Source of the DNA: Paraburkholderia kururiensis
GTDB taxonomy: Bacteria; Pseudomonadota; Gammaproteobacteria; Burkholderiales; Burkholderiaceae
Assembly: GCF_034424375.1 (NCBI RefSeq)
Contig: NZ_CP139965.1
Location: 2,790,001 to 2,854,000, forward strand
DNA: 64,000 bases
Direction of reading: 5' to 3'
Shown here piece by piece: positions 51,790 through 60,475 of this stretch (position 1 is the first letter of the stretch; each line of letters starts with the position of its first letter). The position numbers and the translations under genes were made by a program. The notes below the pieces were generated by a model. It had not been told where the DNA came from and ran no database searches. It worked only from the letters and a program-made list of their open reading frames with translations.

Positions 51790-52674
51790 ATGAAGGCTCT
51801 CGATCTCGACGTGCTCGCCATGGTGGTCGCCGTGGCCGATGCAGGCAGCTTCGTGCGCGGCGCCGCGCTCGTGCATCGCTCGCAATCCGCGGTGAGCATG
51901 CAGATCCGCTCGCTCGAAACGTCGCTCGGCAAGACGCTGTTCGTGCGCGGCCCGCGCAACGCCGTGCCCACGCAGGACGGCCAGATGCTCATCGGCTACG
52001 CGCGCCGCATGCTGGCGCTGCGCGACGAGGCGTGGGCCTCGATGGTGCATCCCGAGGTGAAGGGCCGGGTGTCGATCGGCGTGCCCGACGACTACGCGTC
52101 GTCGCTGCTGCCGCCGGTGCTGCGCCAGTTCTCGGCAAGCTGGCCGAAGGTGGAAATTCAGGTGATCGGGCTGCCCAGCCACGCGCTCGCTCCGCTCCTC
52201 AAGGACAACCGCATCGACCTGGCCTGCGTGACGCGCATGAAGGGGCTGTCCGGCGAACTCATCCGCTTCGAGCCAATGGTGTGGGCAGGCCCCGGCCGGG
52301 CAGGACCGGCCACTGCTCCGACCACGGCGACAGGCCGCGAAATCTGGAAGGAAAGGCCGTTGCCCATTGCCGTCTTCGGCACAGGCAGCGTCGCGCGCGC
52401 CAATGCGTTGCGCGCGCTGGAACGCGCCCGCATCCCCTACCGCACCTCGTACGAGAGCCCGAGCTTGATGGGCCTGTGCAGCATGGTGGCCGCGGGCCTC
52501 GCGATCGCGCCGCTCGCGCGCTGCGCTGTGCCCGATGGCTTCACGCAGCTCGGCCGCGCACAGGGCCTGCCCAAGCTGCCCGAACTCGAAATCGTGCTGG
52601 CGCGCAGCGGCCGCTCGAACCGGCCGCCCTGCGACTTTCTCGCCGAACAGATCCTGACGGGATTGCGGCGCTGA
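51790..52674 (+). CDS. LysR-family transcriptional regulator
   Basis: A 294-residue LysR regulator. The winged helix is at residues 3-62, with GSFVRGAALVHRSQSAVSMQ as the recognition part. The effector-binding domain starts near KGRVSIGVPDDYASSLLPPV. A Gly/Ala/Pro/Thr-rich insertion (WAGPGRAGPATAPTTATG) interrupts it around residue 158. The divergent arrangement with the aminotransferase gene, 161 bases apart, suggests that it controls that gene, as LysR regulators often do. Confidence 0.9.
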   Translation: MKALDLDVLAMVVAVADAGSFVRGAALVHRSQSAVSMQIRSLETSLGKTLFVRGPRNAVPTQDGQMLIGYARRMLALRDEAWASMVHPEVKGRVSIGVPDDYASSLLPPVLRQFSASWPKVEIQVIGLPSHALAPLLKDNRIDLACVTRMKGLSGELIRFEPMVWAGPGRAGPATAPTTATGREIWKERPLPIAVFGTGSVARANALRALERARIPYRTSYESPSLMGLCSMVAAGLAIAPLARCAVPDGFTQLGRAQGLPKLPELEIVLARSGRSNRPPCDFLAEQILTGLRR

Positions 52675-52717
52675 AGCGAGCGACGCCGCCACGACGCTTC
52701 GCTACGCGTCGTGTCCG

Positions 52718-53395
52718 CTACTCCTGCTCGCCCACGCGCGCGAGCAACGCATGCAGCTTCTCCACATGCCGCAGCAACAGCTCGCGATGCTTCTCGATCT
52801 GCTCGAGCCGGCCCATGAGATCGGCGCGCACGCGGGCATCGGGATCGGCCGCGGCAATCACGTCGTCGATGCGCGTGCGCAGCGCGGCATGCTCCACAGG
52901 CAGCAGCGTGAGATGCCGCTCGATGCGCTTCACGTCCTGCACTGCAAGCTCGCGCACCTTGCGCAGGCCCGCGAGCCTGCGATGCGCTTCCACGTCGGTG
53001 GGCGGCTCTTCGCGCTTCGTGGGCGCAGGCTGGCCGAAGATGGGCTCGGGCGCGCGCAGTACCGACTTCTTGCGCACCGGCGCCGCGGTGCCGCGAAAGC
53101 GGGCGTGGGGAATTTCGTTGTCGATGGAGGCGCGCGTGTCGTCGGGAATGTCCGCGTCTTCGTGCGGCGTGTCCATCCAGCCCGCGGGCAGTCCCGTCAC
53201 GGCCTCCACGCCGCGCACGAATTCGTCGCTGAAGTCGCGTTGGCCCGCGAGTATGAGCTTCAGATAGGACTCGGAGAACGTCATCATGCGCGCGAGGCGC
53301 GTCGCCGCGCCGACCTTGCGCGTGAGCAGCACGAGATTGGCACGCCAGACCGGAAGCAGCGATTCACCGGATTCGTCCATTGCGGGGTCGTCCAT
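52718..53395 (-). CDS. Hypothetical protein with HTH-like N-terminus and coiled-coil C-terminus
   Basis: A 225-residue cytoplasmic protein, unrecognised. Residues about 15-75 have the look of a divergent XRE-type helix-turn-helix: VGAATRLARMMTFSESYLKL, ILAGQRDFSDEFVRGVEAVTG. From about 135 to the end the sequence is charged and helical, likely a coiled coil (LAVQDVKRIERHLTLLPVEH, LMGRLEQIEKHRELLLRHVE). The ATG at 53395 is chosen over a GTG at 53449. It is convergent with the LysR gene. A DNA-associated role is possible but unproven. Confidence 0.65.
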   Translation of the reverse strand: MDDPAMDESGESLLPVWRANLVLLTRKVGAATRLARMMTFSESYLKLILAGQRDFSDEFVRGVEAVTGLPAGWMDTPHEDADIPDDTRASIDNEIPHARFRGTAAPVRKKSVLRAPEPIFGQPAPTKREEPPTDVEAHRRLAGLRKVRELAVQDVKRIERHLTLLPVEHAALRTRIDDVIAAADPDARVRADLMGRLEQIEKHRELLLRHVEKLHALLARVGEQE

Positions 53396-53571
53396 GTGGG
53401 TCCGTCCAGGTTTTTGCCGGAGAGGCTGGGCGCCGCGCGGTAGGGTCACACCGGATCACGTTCGGGGTCACGCTCGTCCACGCCCGCGCGGCGCTTCGTC
53501 GTGAAAGGGTAGCCGCTTTGCGGTGCCGCGCGCAACCGCACGCCATTGCGCGCCATCGCGCCCTTACACCG

Positions 53572-54390
53572 TCACGCCGTCACGCGCGCGAGCGCCGCCT
53601 TCACGAGCGTTTCGATGAGCGGCGCCACCTGCGCCGCGCGCATTTCGTCATAGGCGTACGGCATCTGCTCCTGCATGTAGGTGACCTGCGTGAGTTCGAG
53701 CTGGAGGGCGTGCACGCCCTCCGCGGGCTTGCCGTACTCGCGCGTGATGTAGCCGCCCTTGAAACGGCCGTTCGCGACCGCCGTGTAGCCGCCGTGCTGC
53801 GTCACGAGCGCGACCAGGTGCTCGGCGAGACCGGGCAGCGCGCTCGCGCCGCTCGCCGTGCCGAAGTTGAAATCGGGCAGACGTCCCTCGAAAAAACGCG
53901 GCACGTGGGAGCGGATGGAATGCGCCTCCCACAACAGCACGCGGCCATGCCGGGCCTTCAGGGCCGCCAGTTCGTTTTTCAGCGCATCGTGATACGGCCG
54001 CCAGTACGCCTCGCGGCGTCGCGCCATTTCCGCGTCGTCGGGCAGGTGCCCGTCGCGGTAAAGCGGCGCCTTGTCGAACGTGTCCACGGGCAAGAGGCCC
54101 GTGGTGTCCTGGCCCGGATAGAGATTTGCGCCGTCGGGCGGACGGTTCAGATCGATCACGTAGCGTGCGTAGACGGGCGTGAGAATCGACGCGCCCAGCG
54201 CTTTCGCAAACGCGTACAGGCGGTCCAGATGCCAGTCGCAGTCATCCACGCGCGCCGCAGCGGGCGTCATGGTGGCGGCGATGTCGTCGGGAATGCGCGT
54301 GCCGAGGTGCGGTATGGAGATCAGCAGCGGCACGCTGCCGCGTTGCAGCGAAAAGACCGGCGAAGCGGTCGGAGAGAAGGAAGCGTTCAT
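53572..54390 (-). CDS. hutG: N-formylglutamate deformylase
   Basis: A 272-residue enzyme hydrolysing N-formylglutamate to glutamate and formate, the final step of the five-step histidine pathway. Landmarks: GSVPLLISIPHLGTRIPDDI, ARYVIDLNRPPDGANLYPGQ and WEAHSIRSHVPRFFEGRLPD with the metal ligand His. FKGGYITREYGKPAEGVHAL and the ending QVTYMQEQMPYAYDE complete the match. It is the last gene of the hut operon. The gap of 180 bases after hutF is the widest in the operon. Confidence 0.95.
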   Translation of the reverse strand: MNASFSPTASPVFSLQRGSVPLLISIPHLGTRIPDDIAATMTPAAARVDDCDWHLDRLYAFAKALGASILTPVYARYVIDLNRPPDGANLYPGQDTTGLLPVDTFDKAPLYRDGHLPDDAEMARRREAYWRPYHDALKNELAALKARHGRVLLWEAHSIRSHVPRFFEGRLPDFNFGTASGASALPGLAEHLVALVTQHGGYTAVANGRFKGGYITREYGKPAEGVHALQLELTQVTYMQEQMPYAYDEMRAAQVAPLIETLVKAALARVTA

Positions 54391-54570
54391 GTCGGTCCAG
54401 TAACGGCGAAGTGCGCAAACACGGAGCCGCGAATGCGCAGCAAAGGGGACTTCCGCTGGTCATGCTTCGTGCGAACGTTGTTTCGGCCAACGTACAACGT
54501 ACTTCAGCGACCCGTCCGCAAACGCGTTTGCAGACTCACTGCAGACTCATTTGCAAACCCACCCGGCAAC

Positions 54571-55956
54571 TTACCGCAACAATGCCGCGAGCGCTGCGCG
54601 ATAGCCCGCATAAGCCTGCTGCTCGTCGCGATGGCGGCGGTTTTCCACGACCTTAGCGCCGCCCGCGTAGACGTCGCGCACGGGCGACTCGCCATGCTCG
54701 CAGAACACCACGCCGGAGAGCCACGTGCGCGGCTCGTGCCCCGCGATGCTCGCGTGTTCGCCGTCGAGCACGATCCAGTCCGCGCGGCGCCCCACTTCGA
54801 GCGCGCCCACGGCGCGGCCCGTGGCCTGCGCGCCGCCCGCAAGCGCATCGGCGTAAAGCCGGTCGGCCACGTGCGTGACCTGCGCCGAGGCGAGCACGTT
54901 GCGCTCCCGCCGCGCGAGACGTTGCCCGTATTCGAGCAGCCGCAGCTCGGCGCGCCAGTCCACTGCGATATGGCTGTCCGACCCCACGCCGAAGCGGCCG
55001 CCCGCCGCGAGGTAGTCGCGTGCGGGGAAGATGCCGTCGCCCAGATTCGCCTCCGTCGTAAGACACAGCCCCGCCACTGCGCCGCGCTTCGCGAGCGCAT
55101 CCACCTCGTTCGCATCGACGTGCGTGGCATGCACGAGGCACCAGCGCGCATCCACGTCGAAGCCATCGAGCAGCCATTGCACCGGCCGCGCGCCTTCGGC
55201 TTCGAGGCATGCGTCCACCTCGGCGGTCTGTTCGGCGATGTGGATATGCACGGGCGCGCCGGGAAAATGGGCGTCGAGCCCTTCGAGCACTTCGCGTAGC
55301 GACGCCTCCGACACCGCGCGCAGCGAATGCGGCGCAACGCCGTAGCGCAGCCCGGCGTGTTCGGGGCAGGCACGACGCAAGCCGTCGAGCAACGCCAGCA
55401 GGCGCTCGGGCGTGTTGATGAAGCGCCGCTGATCGTCGCGCGCCGGCTTCGCGCCGAAACCGCTGTACTGATAGAGCACGGGCAGCATGGTCATGCCGAT
55501 GCCGGCCTCACGTGCCGCGCCCACCACGCGCTGCGCGAGTTCGGCCACGCTCGCATACGGCGCGCCGTCTTCGGCGTGATGCACGTAGTGGAACTCGCAC
55601 ACCGACGTGTAACCCGCCTTCAACATCTCCACATAGAGCCAGCGCGCGACGGCCGCGAGTTGATCGGGCGTGATGCGCGCGGCAAAGCGGTACATCAGGT
55701 CGCGCCAGCTCCAGAAGGTGTCCGTGGCGTTGGCCCGATATTCGGTAAGTCCCGCCATCGCGCGCTGGAACGCGTGCGAGTGCAGGTTCGGCATGCCAGG
55801 CAATACGGGACCGGCGGCGTGAGGAACGTCGGCGGGCACGGATGCGTCGGGCGTGATTGCCGTGATCGTGCCGTTGCTGTCCCATTGCAAGAGGACATTG
55901 CAGCGCCACCCATCGGGCAGATACGCGTACGCGGCGAACAGGGATTGCTGGGTCAT
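54571..55956 (-). CDS. hutF: Formimidoylglutamate deiminase
   Basis: A 461-residue amidohydrolase that converts N-formimidoylglutamate to N-formylglutamate and ammonia; its presence with hutG defines the HutF/HutG route rather than the HutE route. Metal sites are visible as MPNLHSHAFQRAMAG and the later CLVHATHVDANE. TDTFWSWRDLMYRFAARITP, VCEFHYVHHAEDG and VGSDSHIAVDWRAELRLLEY are family hallmarks. The ATG at 55956 gives MTQQSLFAAYAYLPDGW; longer frames upstream are unsupported. Confidence 0.95.
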   Translation of the reverse strand: MTQQSLFAAYAYLPDGWRCNVLLQWDSNGTITAITPDASVPADVPHAAGPVLPGMPNLHSHAFQRAMAGLTEYRANATDTFWSWRDLMYRFAARITPDQLAAVARWLYVEMLKAGYTSVCEFHYVHHAEDGAPYASVAELAQRVVGAAREAGIGMTMLPVLYQYSGFGAKPARDDQRRFINTPERLLALLDGLRRACPEHAGLRYGVAPHSLRAVSEASLREVLEGLDAHFPGAPVHIHIAEQTAEVDACLEAEGARPVQWLLDGFDVDARWCLVHATHVDANEVDALAKRGAVAGLCLTTEANLGDGIFPARDYLAAGGRFGVGSDSHIAVDWRAELRLLEYGQRLARRERNVLASAQVTHVADRLYADALAGGAQATGRAVGALEVGRRADWIVLDGEHASIAGHEPRTWLSGVVFCEHGESPVRDVYAGGAKVVENRRHRDEQQAYAGYRAALAALLR

Positions 55957-56036
55957 GGTGATGGGCGCGTTATGAGGCGTGTGGCGTAAGGGGTCACGAG
56001 CGTGGAGGGAGGTACTGGGCCGATGCAGCGAGCAGT

Positions 56037-57290
56037 TCAGCGCCCGAACGGCGATTCGTGCGTACAAAGGCCATACGCGGGTCGCTCGTAAACCGTCGTG
56101 CCGCCGCGCACCACGCGCGCGCACAGCGGACGCCCCATCGTGTACGCCAGTTCCGCGAGCGTTTCGACGGACCACACCGCGAAATCCGCGCGCCGCCCCA
56201 CCGCGAGCGTGCCGTGCACGTCGGCCCGGCCGAGCGCGTGGGCCGCGTGGCGCGTCACGCCTTGCAGCGCCTCGGGCACGGTCATGCGAAACAGCGTGGC
56301 CGCCATGTTCATCATGAGCAGCAGCGACGTGGCCGGCGACGTGCCCGGATTGCAGTCCGTCGAAATGGCGATGGGCACGTCGTGGCGGCGCAGCAGATCG
56401 AGCGGCGGCAACTGCGTCTCGCGAATGAAGTAGTACGCGCCGGGCAGCAGCACGGCCACCGTGCCCGCATCCTTCATCGCGATCACGCCGGCTTCGTCGA
56501 GGAATTCGAGATGATCGGCCGAGAGCGCACGATAGCGTGCCGCCAGCGCCGCGCCGCCCGAGAGCGACAACTGCTCGGCATGCATCTTCACGGGCAGGTT
56601 GCGCCGGGCCGCGGCGTCGAACACGCGCTCGCTCTGCGCGAGCGAAAAACCGATGCGCTCGCAGAACACGTCCACGGCATCGACGAGGCCTTCGTCCGCG
56701 AGCGCGGGCAGCATGCGTTCGCAGACTTCGTCGATGTAGTCGTCGGCACGGCCCGCGAACTCGGGCGGCAACGCATGTGCGCCGAGAAACGTCGTGTACA
56801 CGCTCACGGGGTAGCGCTCGCCCAGCCGTCGCGCCACGCGCAGCGTCTTGCGCTCACTCGCGAGATCGAGGCCGTAGCCCGACTTGATCTCGATGGCCGT
56901 CACACCTTCGGCGAGCAAGGGTTCGAGTCGCGCGGCCGCGGCGGCATAGAGCGCGTCTTCGCTCGCGGCGCGTGTGGCGCGCACGGTCGACACGATGCCG
57001 CCGCCTTTGCGCGCGATCTCTTCGTAGCTCGCGCCCGCAAGCCGCATCGCGAATTCGTCGGCGCGCTGGCCGCCGTAGACGAGATGCGTGTGGCAATCCA
57101 CGAGCCCTGGCGTCACCCACGCGCCGGCCAGGTCTTCGCGCGGCCACGTCGCATATTCGGCAGGCAAGGCCGCACGTTCGCCGAGCCAGACGATCGTGCC
57201 GTCCCGCACTGCGAGCGCCGCGTCCGCGACGGATTCGCCGGGGTCGCCCTGCGGACAGAGATTCAGGTGATGCCAGACAGTCGGGTTCAT
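56037..57290 (-). CDS. hutI: Imidazolonepropionase
   Basis: A 417-residue amidohydrolase that opens the imidazolone ring. Metal motif VDCHTHLVYGGQRADEFAMR; ARKGGGIVSTVRATR; EIKSGYGLDL; MHAEQLSLSGG; the late STDCNPGTSPATSLLLMMNM supplies the Asp. The ATG at 57290 gives the expected N-terminus (MNPTVWHHLNLCPQGD). An in-frame ATG at 57371 overlaps the hutD stop and would add 27 basic residues, which are unlikely to be real. Confidence 0.95.
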   Translation of the reverse strand: MNPTVWHHLNLCPQGDPGESVADAALAVRDGTIVWLGERAALPAEYATWPREDLAGAWVTPGLVDCHTHLVYGGQRADEFAMRLAGASYEEIARKGGGIVSTVRATRAASEDALYAAAAARLEPLLAEGVTAIEIKSGYGLDLASERKTLRVARRLGERYPVSVYTTFLGAHALPPEFAGRADDYIDEVCERMLPALADEGLVDAVDVFCERIGFSLAQSERVFDAAARRNLPVKMHAEQLSLSGGAALAARYRALSADHLEFLDEAGVIAMKDAGTVAVLLPGAYYFIRETQLPPLDLLRRHDVPIAISTDCNPGTSPATSLLLMMNMAATLFRMTVPEALQGVTRHAAHALGRADVHGTLAVGRRADFAVWSVETLAELAYTMGRPLCARVVRGGTTVYERPAYGLCTHESPFGR

Positions 57291-57363
57291 GGCGTTCCCG
57301 GGGTGTGTGGAATGCGGTCGAGGTGCGGGCTCGGCTCGCGTGAACGCGCGGCGGCGCACGGCA

Positions 57364-57978
57364 TCAGACATGCTGCACCGTCACGGCAAGCAGCGCGCCC
57401 TCGCCTTCGGCGCTCACGTCGAGCGCTTGCGCGCGGTCCACGCGCAGCGTGTCGTCGGTTGCGAGGTCCACCGGCGCGGCGCCGGGCAGCGTGACGCGCA
57501 TCGGGCCCGCCGCGCAGAACAGCAGCACGGTGTCGCCCGAAAGCTCACGCTGCACGTTGCCGCGCCATACGTCGAGCGTCGCCGTGGCCGCGCCGCGACG
57601 TACCATCAGGTTGAAGTCGCGCGTGGGACCGCTCACGAGCCGTGCGTCGATGCTGGCTTCGCCCGCAAAACGCGCGACGTCGAGCGGTTGCTCCAGTGTG
57701 TGCGTGTGCGTCGTGCCGGAGGCAGCGTCTGTGCCGCTAACGTGCTCGTCGAGCAGCATGCCCGCGCCCGCCAGCAGCACCAGCGTGCGGTCGATGCCCG
57801 GAAAGCGCGAGAACGGCCCGGGCGCGGCCACGTCGGCGAGGCTTACTCGCCAGACGAACGTATCGAAGCCGGCGCCTTCCGGCGCGGCGGCCACTTCGCG
57901 CGTCACGCCGCCGCCGTTTTTCCACGGCGACGCGACGAGCGTCGCGACACGCACGAGCGTGACGTCGTTCAGGGTCAT
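57364..57978 (-). CDS. hutD: HutD family protein
   Basis: A 204-residue cupin-like protein common in proteobacterial hut operons. Landmarks: SPWKNGGGVTREVA, WRVSLADVAAPGPFSRFPGI, and RTLVLLAGAGM. No enzyme activity is known; in Pseudomonas a HutD protein has been proposed to moderate hut expression by binding a pathway metabolite. The ATG at 57978 follows hutU by 28 bases; the open frame further upstream overlaps hutU and lacks family resemblance. Confidence 0.9.
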   Translation of the reverse strand: MTLNDVTLVRVATLVASPWKNGGGVTREVAAAPEGAGFDTFVWRVSLADVAAPGPFSRFPGIDRTLVLLAGAGMLLDEHVSGTDAASGTTHTHTLEQPLDVARFAGEASIDARLVSGPTRDFNLMVRRGAATATLDVWRGNVQRELSGDTVLLFCAAGPMRVTLPGAAPVDLATDDTLRVDRAQALDVSAEGEGALLAVTVQHV

Positions 57979-58006
57979 GCGATCCGCGGGCTGCACGCTC
58001 ACGTCT

Positions 58007-59695
58007 TCAACGGCCCAGCATCGGCAGCTTGAGGCCCACTTCGCGCGCGGTCTGCTGCGCGAGTTCGTAGCCGGCATCCGCGTGGCGCATCACGCCGGTG
58101 GCAGGGTCGTTGAACAGCACGCGTTCGATGCGCTTCGCCGCGGCGTCCGTACCGTCGCAAACGATCACGACGCCCGAGTGCTGCGAGAAGCCCATGCCCA
58201 CGCCGCCGCCGTGATGCAGCGAAACCCACGTCGCGCCGCCGGCGGTATTGAGCAGCGCGTTGAGGAGCGGCCAGTCGCTCACGGCGTCCGAGCCGTCCTT
58301 CATCGCTTCGGTTTCGCGGTTCGGGCTCGCGACGGACCCCGTGTCCAGATGATCCCGGCCGATCACGACGGGCGCCTTCAGTTCGCCCTTCTTCACCATC
58401 TCGTTGAACGCTAGGCCGAGACGATAGCGGTCCTTCACGCCCACCCAGCAGATGCGCGCGGGCAGCCCCTGGAACGCGATGCGCTCGCGCGCCATGTCGA
58501 GCCAGTTGTGCAGATGCGCGTCGTCGGGAATCAGCTCCTTCACCTTCGCGTCGGTGCGGTAGATGTCCTCGGGGTCGCCCGACAGCGCCACCCAGCGGAA
58601 CGGCCCCTTGCCTTCGCAGAAGAGCGGGCGGATGTACGCGGGCACGAAGCCGGGGAAGTCGAACGCGTTCTGCACGCCCATTTCGAGCGCCATCTGGCGA
58701 ATGTTGTTGCCGTAGTCGAGCGTGGCCGCGCCGCGTTGCTGCAGCGTGAGCATCGCGCGCACCTGATTGGCCATCGACTGCTTCGCCGGTTGCACGATGC
58801 TCTGCGGGTCCGTCTTCTGACGCTCGCGCCAGTCGTCGATGTTCCAGCCCTGCGGCAGGTAGCCGTGAATCGGGTCGTGCGCGCTCGTCTGGTCCGTCAC
58901 GCAGTCGGGCGTGATGCCGCGCGCCACGAATTCGGCGAACACGTCCGCGGCGTTGCCGAGCAGACCGATCGACACGGGCTTGCCCGTGCGCTTCGCTTCC
59001 TCGATCATCGCGAGCGCTTCGTCGAGCGTCTTTGCCTTGCGGTCCACGTAGCGGGTCTTCAGGCGGAAGTCGATGCGCGTCTCGTCGCATTCCACGGCGA
59101 TCATCGAAAAGCCCGCCATGGTCGCGGCGAGCGGCTGCGCGCCGCCCATGCCGCCGAGGCCGCCCGTGAGAATCCAGCGGCCCTTCGGGTCGCCCTTGAA
59201 ATGCTGGTTCGCCACCGCGAAGAACGTTTCGTAGGTGCCCTGCACGATGCCTTGCGAGCCGATGTAGATCCAGCTGCCGGCCGTCATCTGGCCGTACATC
59301 ATGAGGCCCTTGCGGTCCAGTTCGTGGAAGTGGTCCCACGTGGCCCAGTGCGGCACGAGGTTCGAATTCGCGATGAGCACACGCGGCGCGTCGGCATGCG
59401 TGCGGAACACGCCCACCGGTTTGCCCGATTGCACGAGCAGCGTCTCGTCGTCGCCCAGGTCCTTGAGCGAAGCGAGAATCTGGTCGAAGCAGTCCCAGTT
59501 GCGCGCGGCCCGGCCAATGCCGCCGTACACCACGAGCGCATGCGGATGCTCGGCTACTTCGGCGTCCAGATTATTCTGGATCATGCGATACGCGGCTTCG
59601 GTGAGCCAGCTCTTGCAGACACGTTCGCTGCCGCGCGGCGCGCGAATGGTGCGGGTGGGATCGAAACGCGGATCGATGTGCTTCGGGTCGTTCAT
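58007..59695 (-). CDS. hutU: Urocanate hydratase
   Basis: The 562-residue urocanase uses tightly bound NAD+ as an electrophile to hydrate urocanate to imidazolonepropionate. Landmarks are VVYGGIGRAARNWDCFDQIL, LMMYGQMTAGSWIYIGSQGI, VQGTYETFF, TGGLGGMGGAQPLAA (NAD site) and FDFPGFVPAYIRPLFCEGKG with the catalytic Cys. VSLHHGGGVGMGFSQHSG lies near the end. Length and start are canonical. Confidence 0.97.
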   Translation of the reverse strand: MNDPKHIDPRFDPTRTIRAPRGSERVCKSWLTEAAYRMIQNNLDAEVAEHPHALVVYGGIGRAARNWDCFDQILASLKDLGDDETLLVQSGKPVGVFRTHADAPRVLIANSNLVPHWATWDHFHELDRKGLMMYGQMTAGSWIYIGSQGIVQGTYETFFAVANQHFKGDPKGRWILTGGLGGMGGAQPLAATMAGFSMIAVECDETRIDFRLKTRYVDRKAKTLDEALAMIEEAKRTGKPVSIGLLGNAADVFAEFVARGITPDCVTDQTSAHDPIHGYLPQGWNIDDWRERQKTDPQSIVQPAKQSMANQVRAMLTLQQRGAATLDYGNNIRQMALEMGVQNAFDFPGFVPAYIRPLFCEGKGPFRWVALSGDPEDIYRTDAKVKELIPDDAHLHNWLDMARERIAFQGLPARICWVGVKDRYRLGLAFNEMVKKGELKAPVVIGRDHLDTGSVASPNRETEAMKDGSDAVSDWPLLNALLNTAGGATWVSLHHGGGVGMGFSQHSGVVIVCDGTDAAAKRIERVLFNDPATGVMRHADAGYELAQQTAREVGLKLPMLGR

Positions 59696-59775
59696 GATGT
59701 CGGCTCTCTCAGGTTCGGTTCGGCTCAGAGGGGTTCGGTTCAGTTACGTTGGGTTCGATGCAGGCGGTGTTCGGC
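59696..59775. repeat. Short direct repeats between hutC and hutU
   Basis: The word ggttcggttc occurs at 59713-59722 and 59733-59742, with further partial copies (ttcggctc, gggttcg). The 80-base gap therefore has a repetitive look; it carries no gene. Confidence 0.5.
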
Positions 59776-60471
59776 TCAAAAGTGGCCGGTAAAGCGATAG
59801 CGGCTGCCCGGATGCCAGAGGTTGGCCACCGACGCCACCTGCCCCTTCGACCACGTGCGACGATGCAGCACGAGACAGGGCTCGCCTTCCTCCATGGTCA
59901 GCAGCGCGCGCGTGGCGGCGTCGGCGGCGAGCGCCTCGATGCGGTATTCCACGCGCTGCAACGGCGCGACGCGCACGAGGTACTGGTTCGGCGTGGTGTT
60001 CGTGAAGTCCTGCAACGCGTATTCGGGTGCCACCGCGGGGTTCACCCAGCGTTCTTCCAGTTGCACCGGCTCGTCGTTTTCGAAGTGCAGCACGCGCGAA
60101 TGGAACACGGGGCTGCCGGGCTTCATCTCCATTTCGGGCGCGAGCGTTTCGTCCGCGATAGCCGCGCCCAGCAGCAGCACGTCCGCACGATAACGATGGC
60201 CGCGCGCCGCGATTTCGTCGGAGATGCTGCGAATCGCCACGAGCGTCGACTCGTACTTGGGCCGCGCGACGAAGGTGCCCGCGCCCTGCACGCGCGTGAG
60301 CACCTGTTCGGCCGTGAGTTCGCGCAGTGCCCGGTTCACGGTCATGCGCGCCACCTTGAACTCGCGCGCAAGCTCGTTTTCCGACGGCACCTGGTGGCCC
60401 TCCGCCCACTCGCCCGCATGAATGCGCGCGAGGATGAAGTCCTTGATGCCCTGGTAGGCCGGTGCGTTCAT
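59776..60471 (-). CDS. hutC: Histidine utilisation repressor, GntR family
   Basis: A 231-residue repressor with a GntR winged helix at residues 5-70 (HQVPSENELAREFKVARMTV, NRALRELTAEQVL) and a UTRA effector domain to the end (FHSRVLHFENDEPVQLEERW and PNQYLVRVAPLQRVEYRIEA). HutC represses hut genes and releases DNA when urocanate binds. The ATG at 60471 is four bases after the hutH stop, so hutC is co-transcribed with hutH and autoregulated. Three HutC-like operators stand upstream of hutH. Confidence 0.94.
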   Translation of the reverse strand: MNAPAYQGIKDFILARIHAGEWAEGHQVPSENELAREFKVARMTVNRALRELTAEQVLTRVQGAGTFVARPKYESTLVAIRSISDEIAARGHRYRADVLLLGAAIADETLAPEMEMKPGSPVFHSRVLHFENDEPVQLEERWVNPAVAPEYALQDFTNTTPNQYLVRVAPLQRVEYRIEALAADAATRALLTMEEGEPCLVLHRRTWSKGQVASVANLWHPGSRYRFTGHF

Positions 60472-60475
60472 GCCG

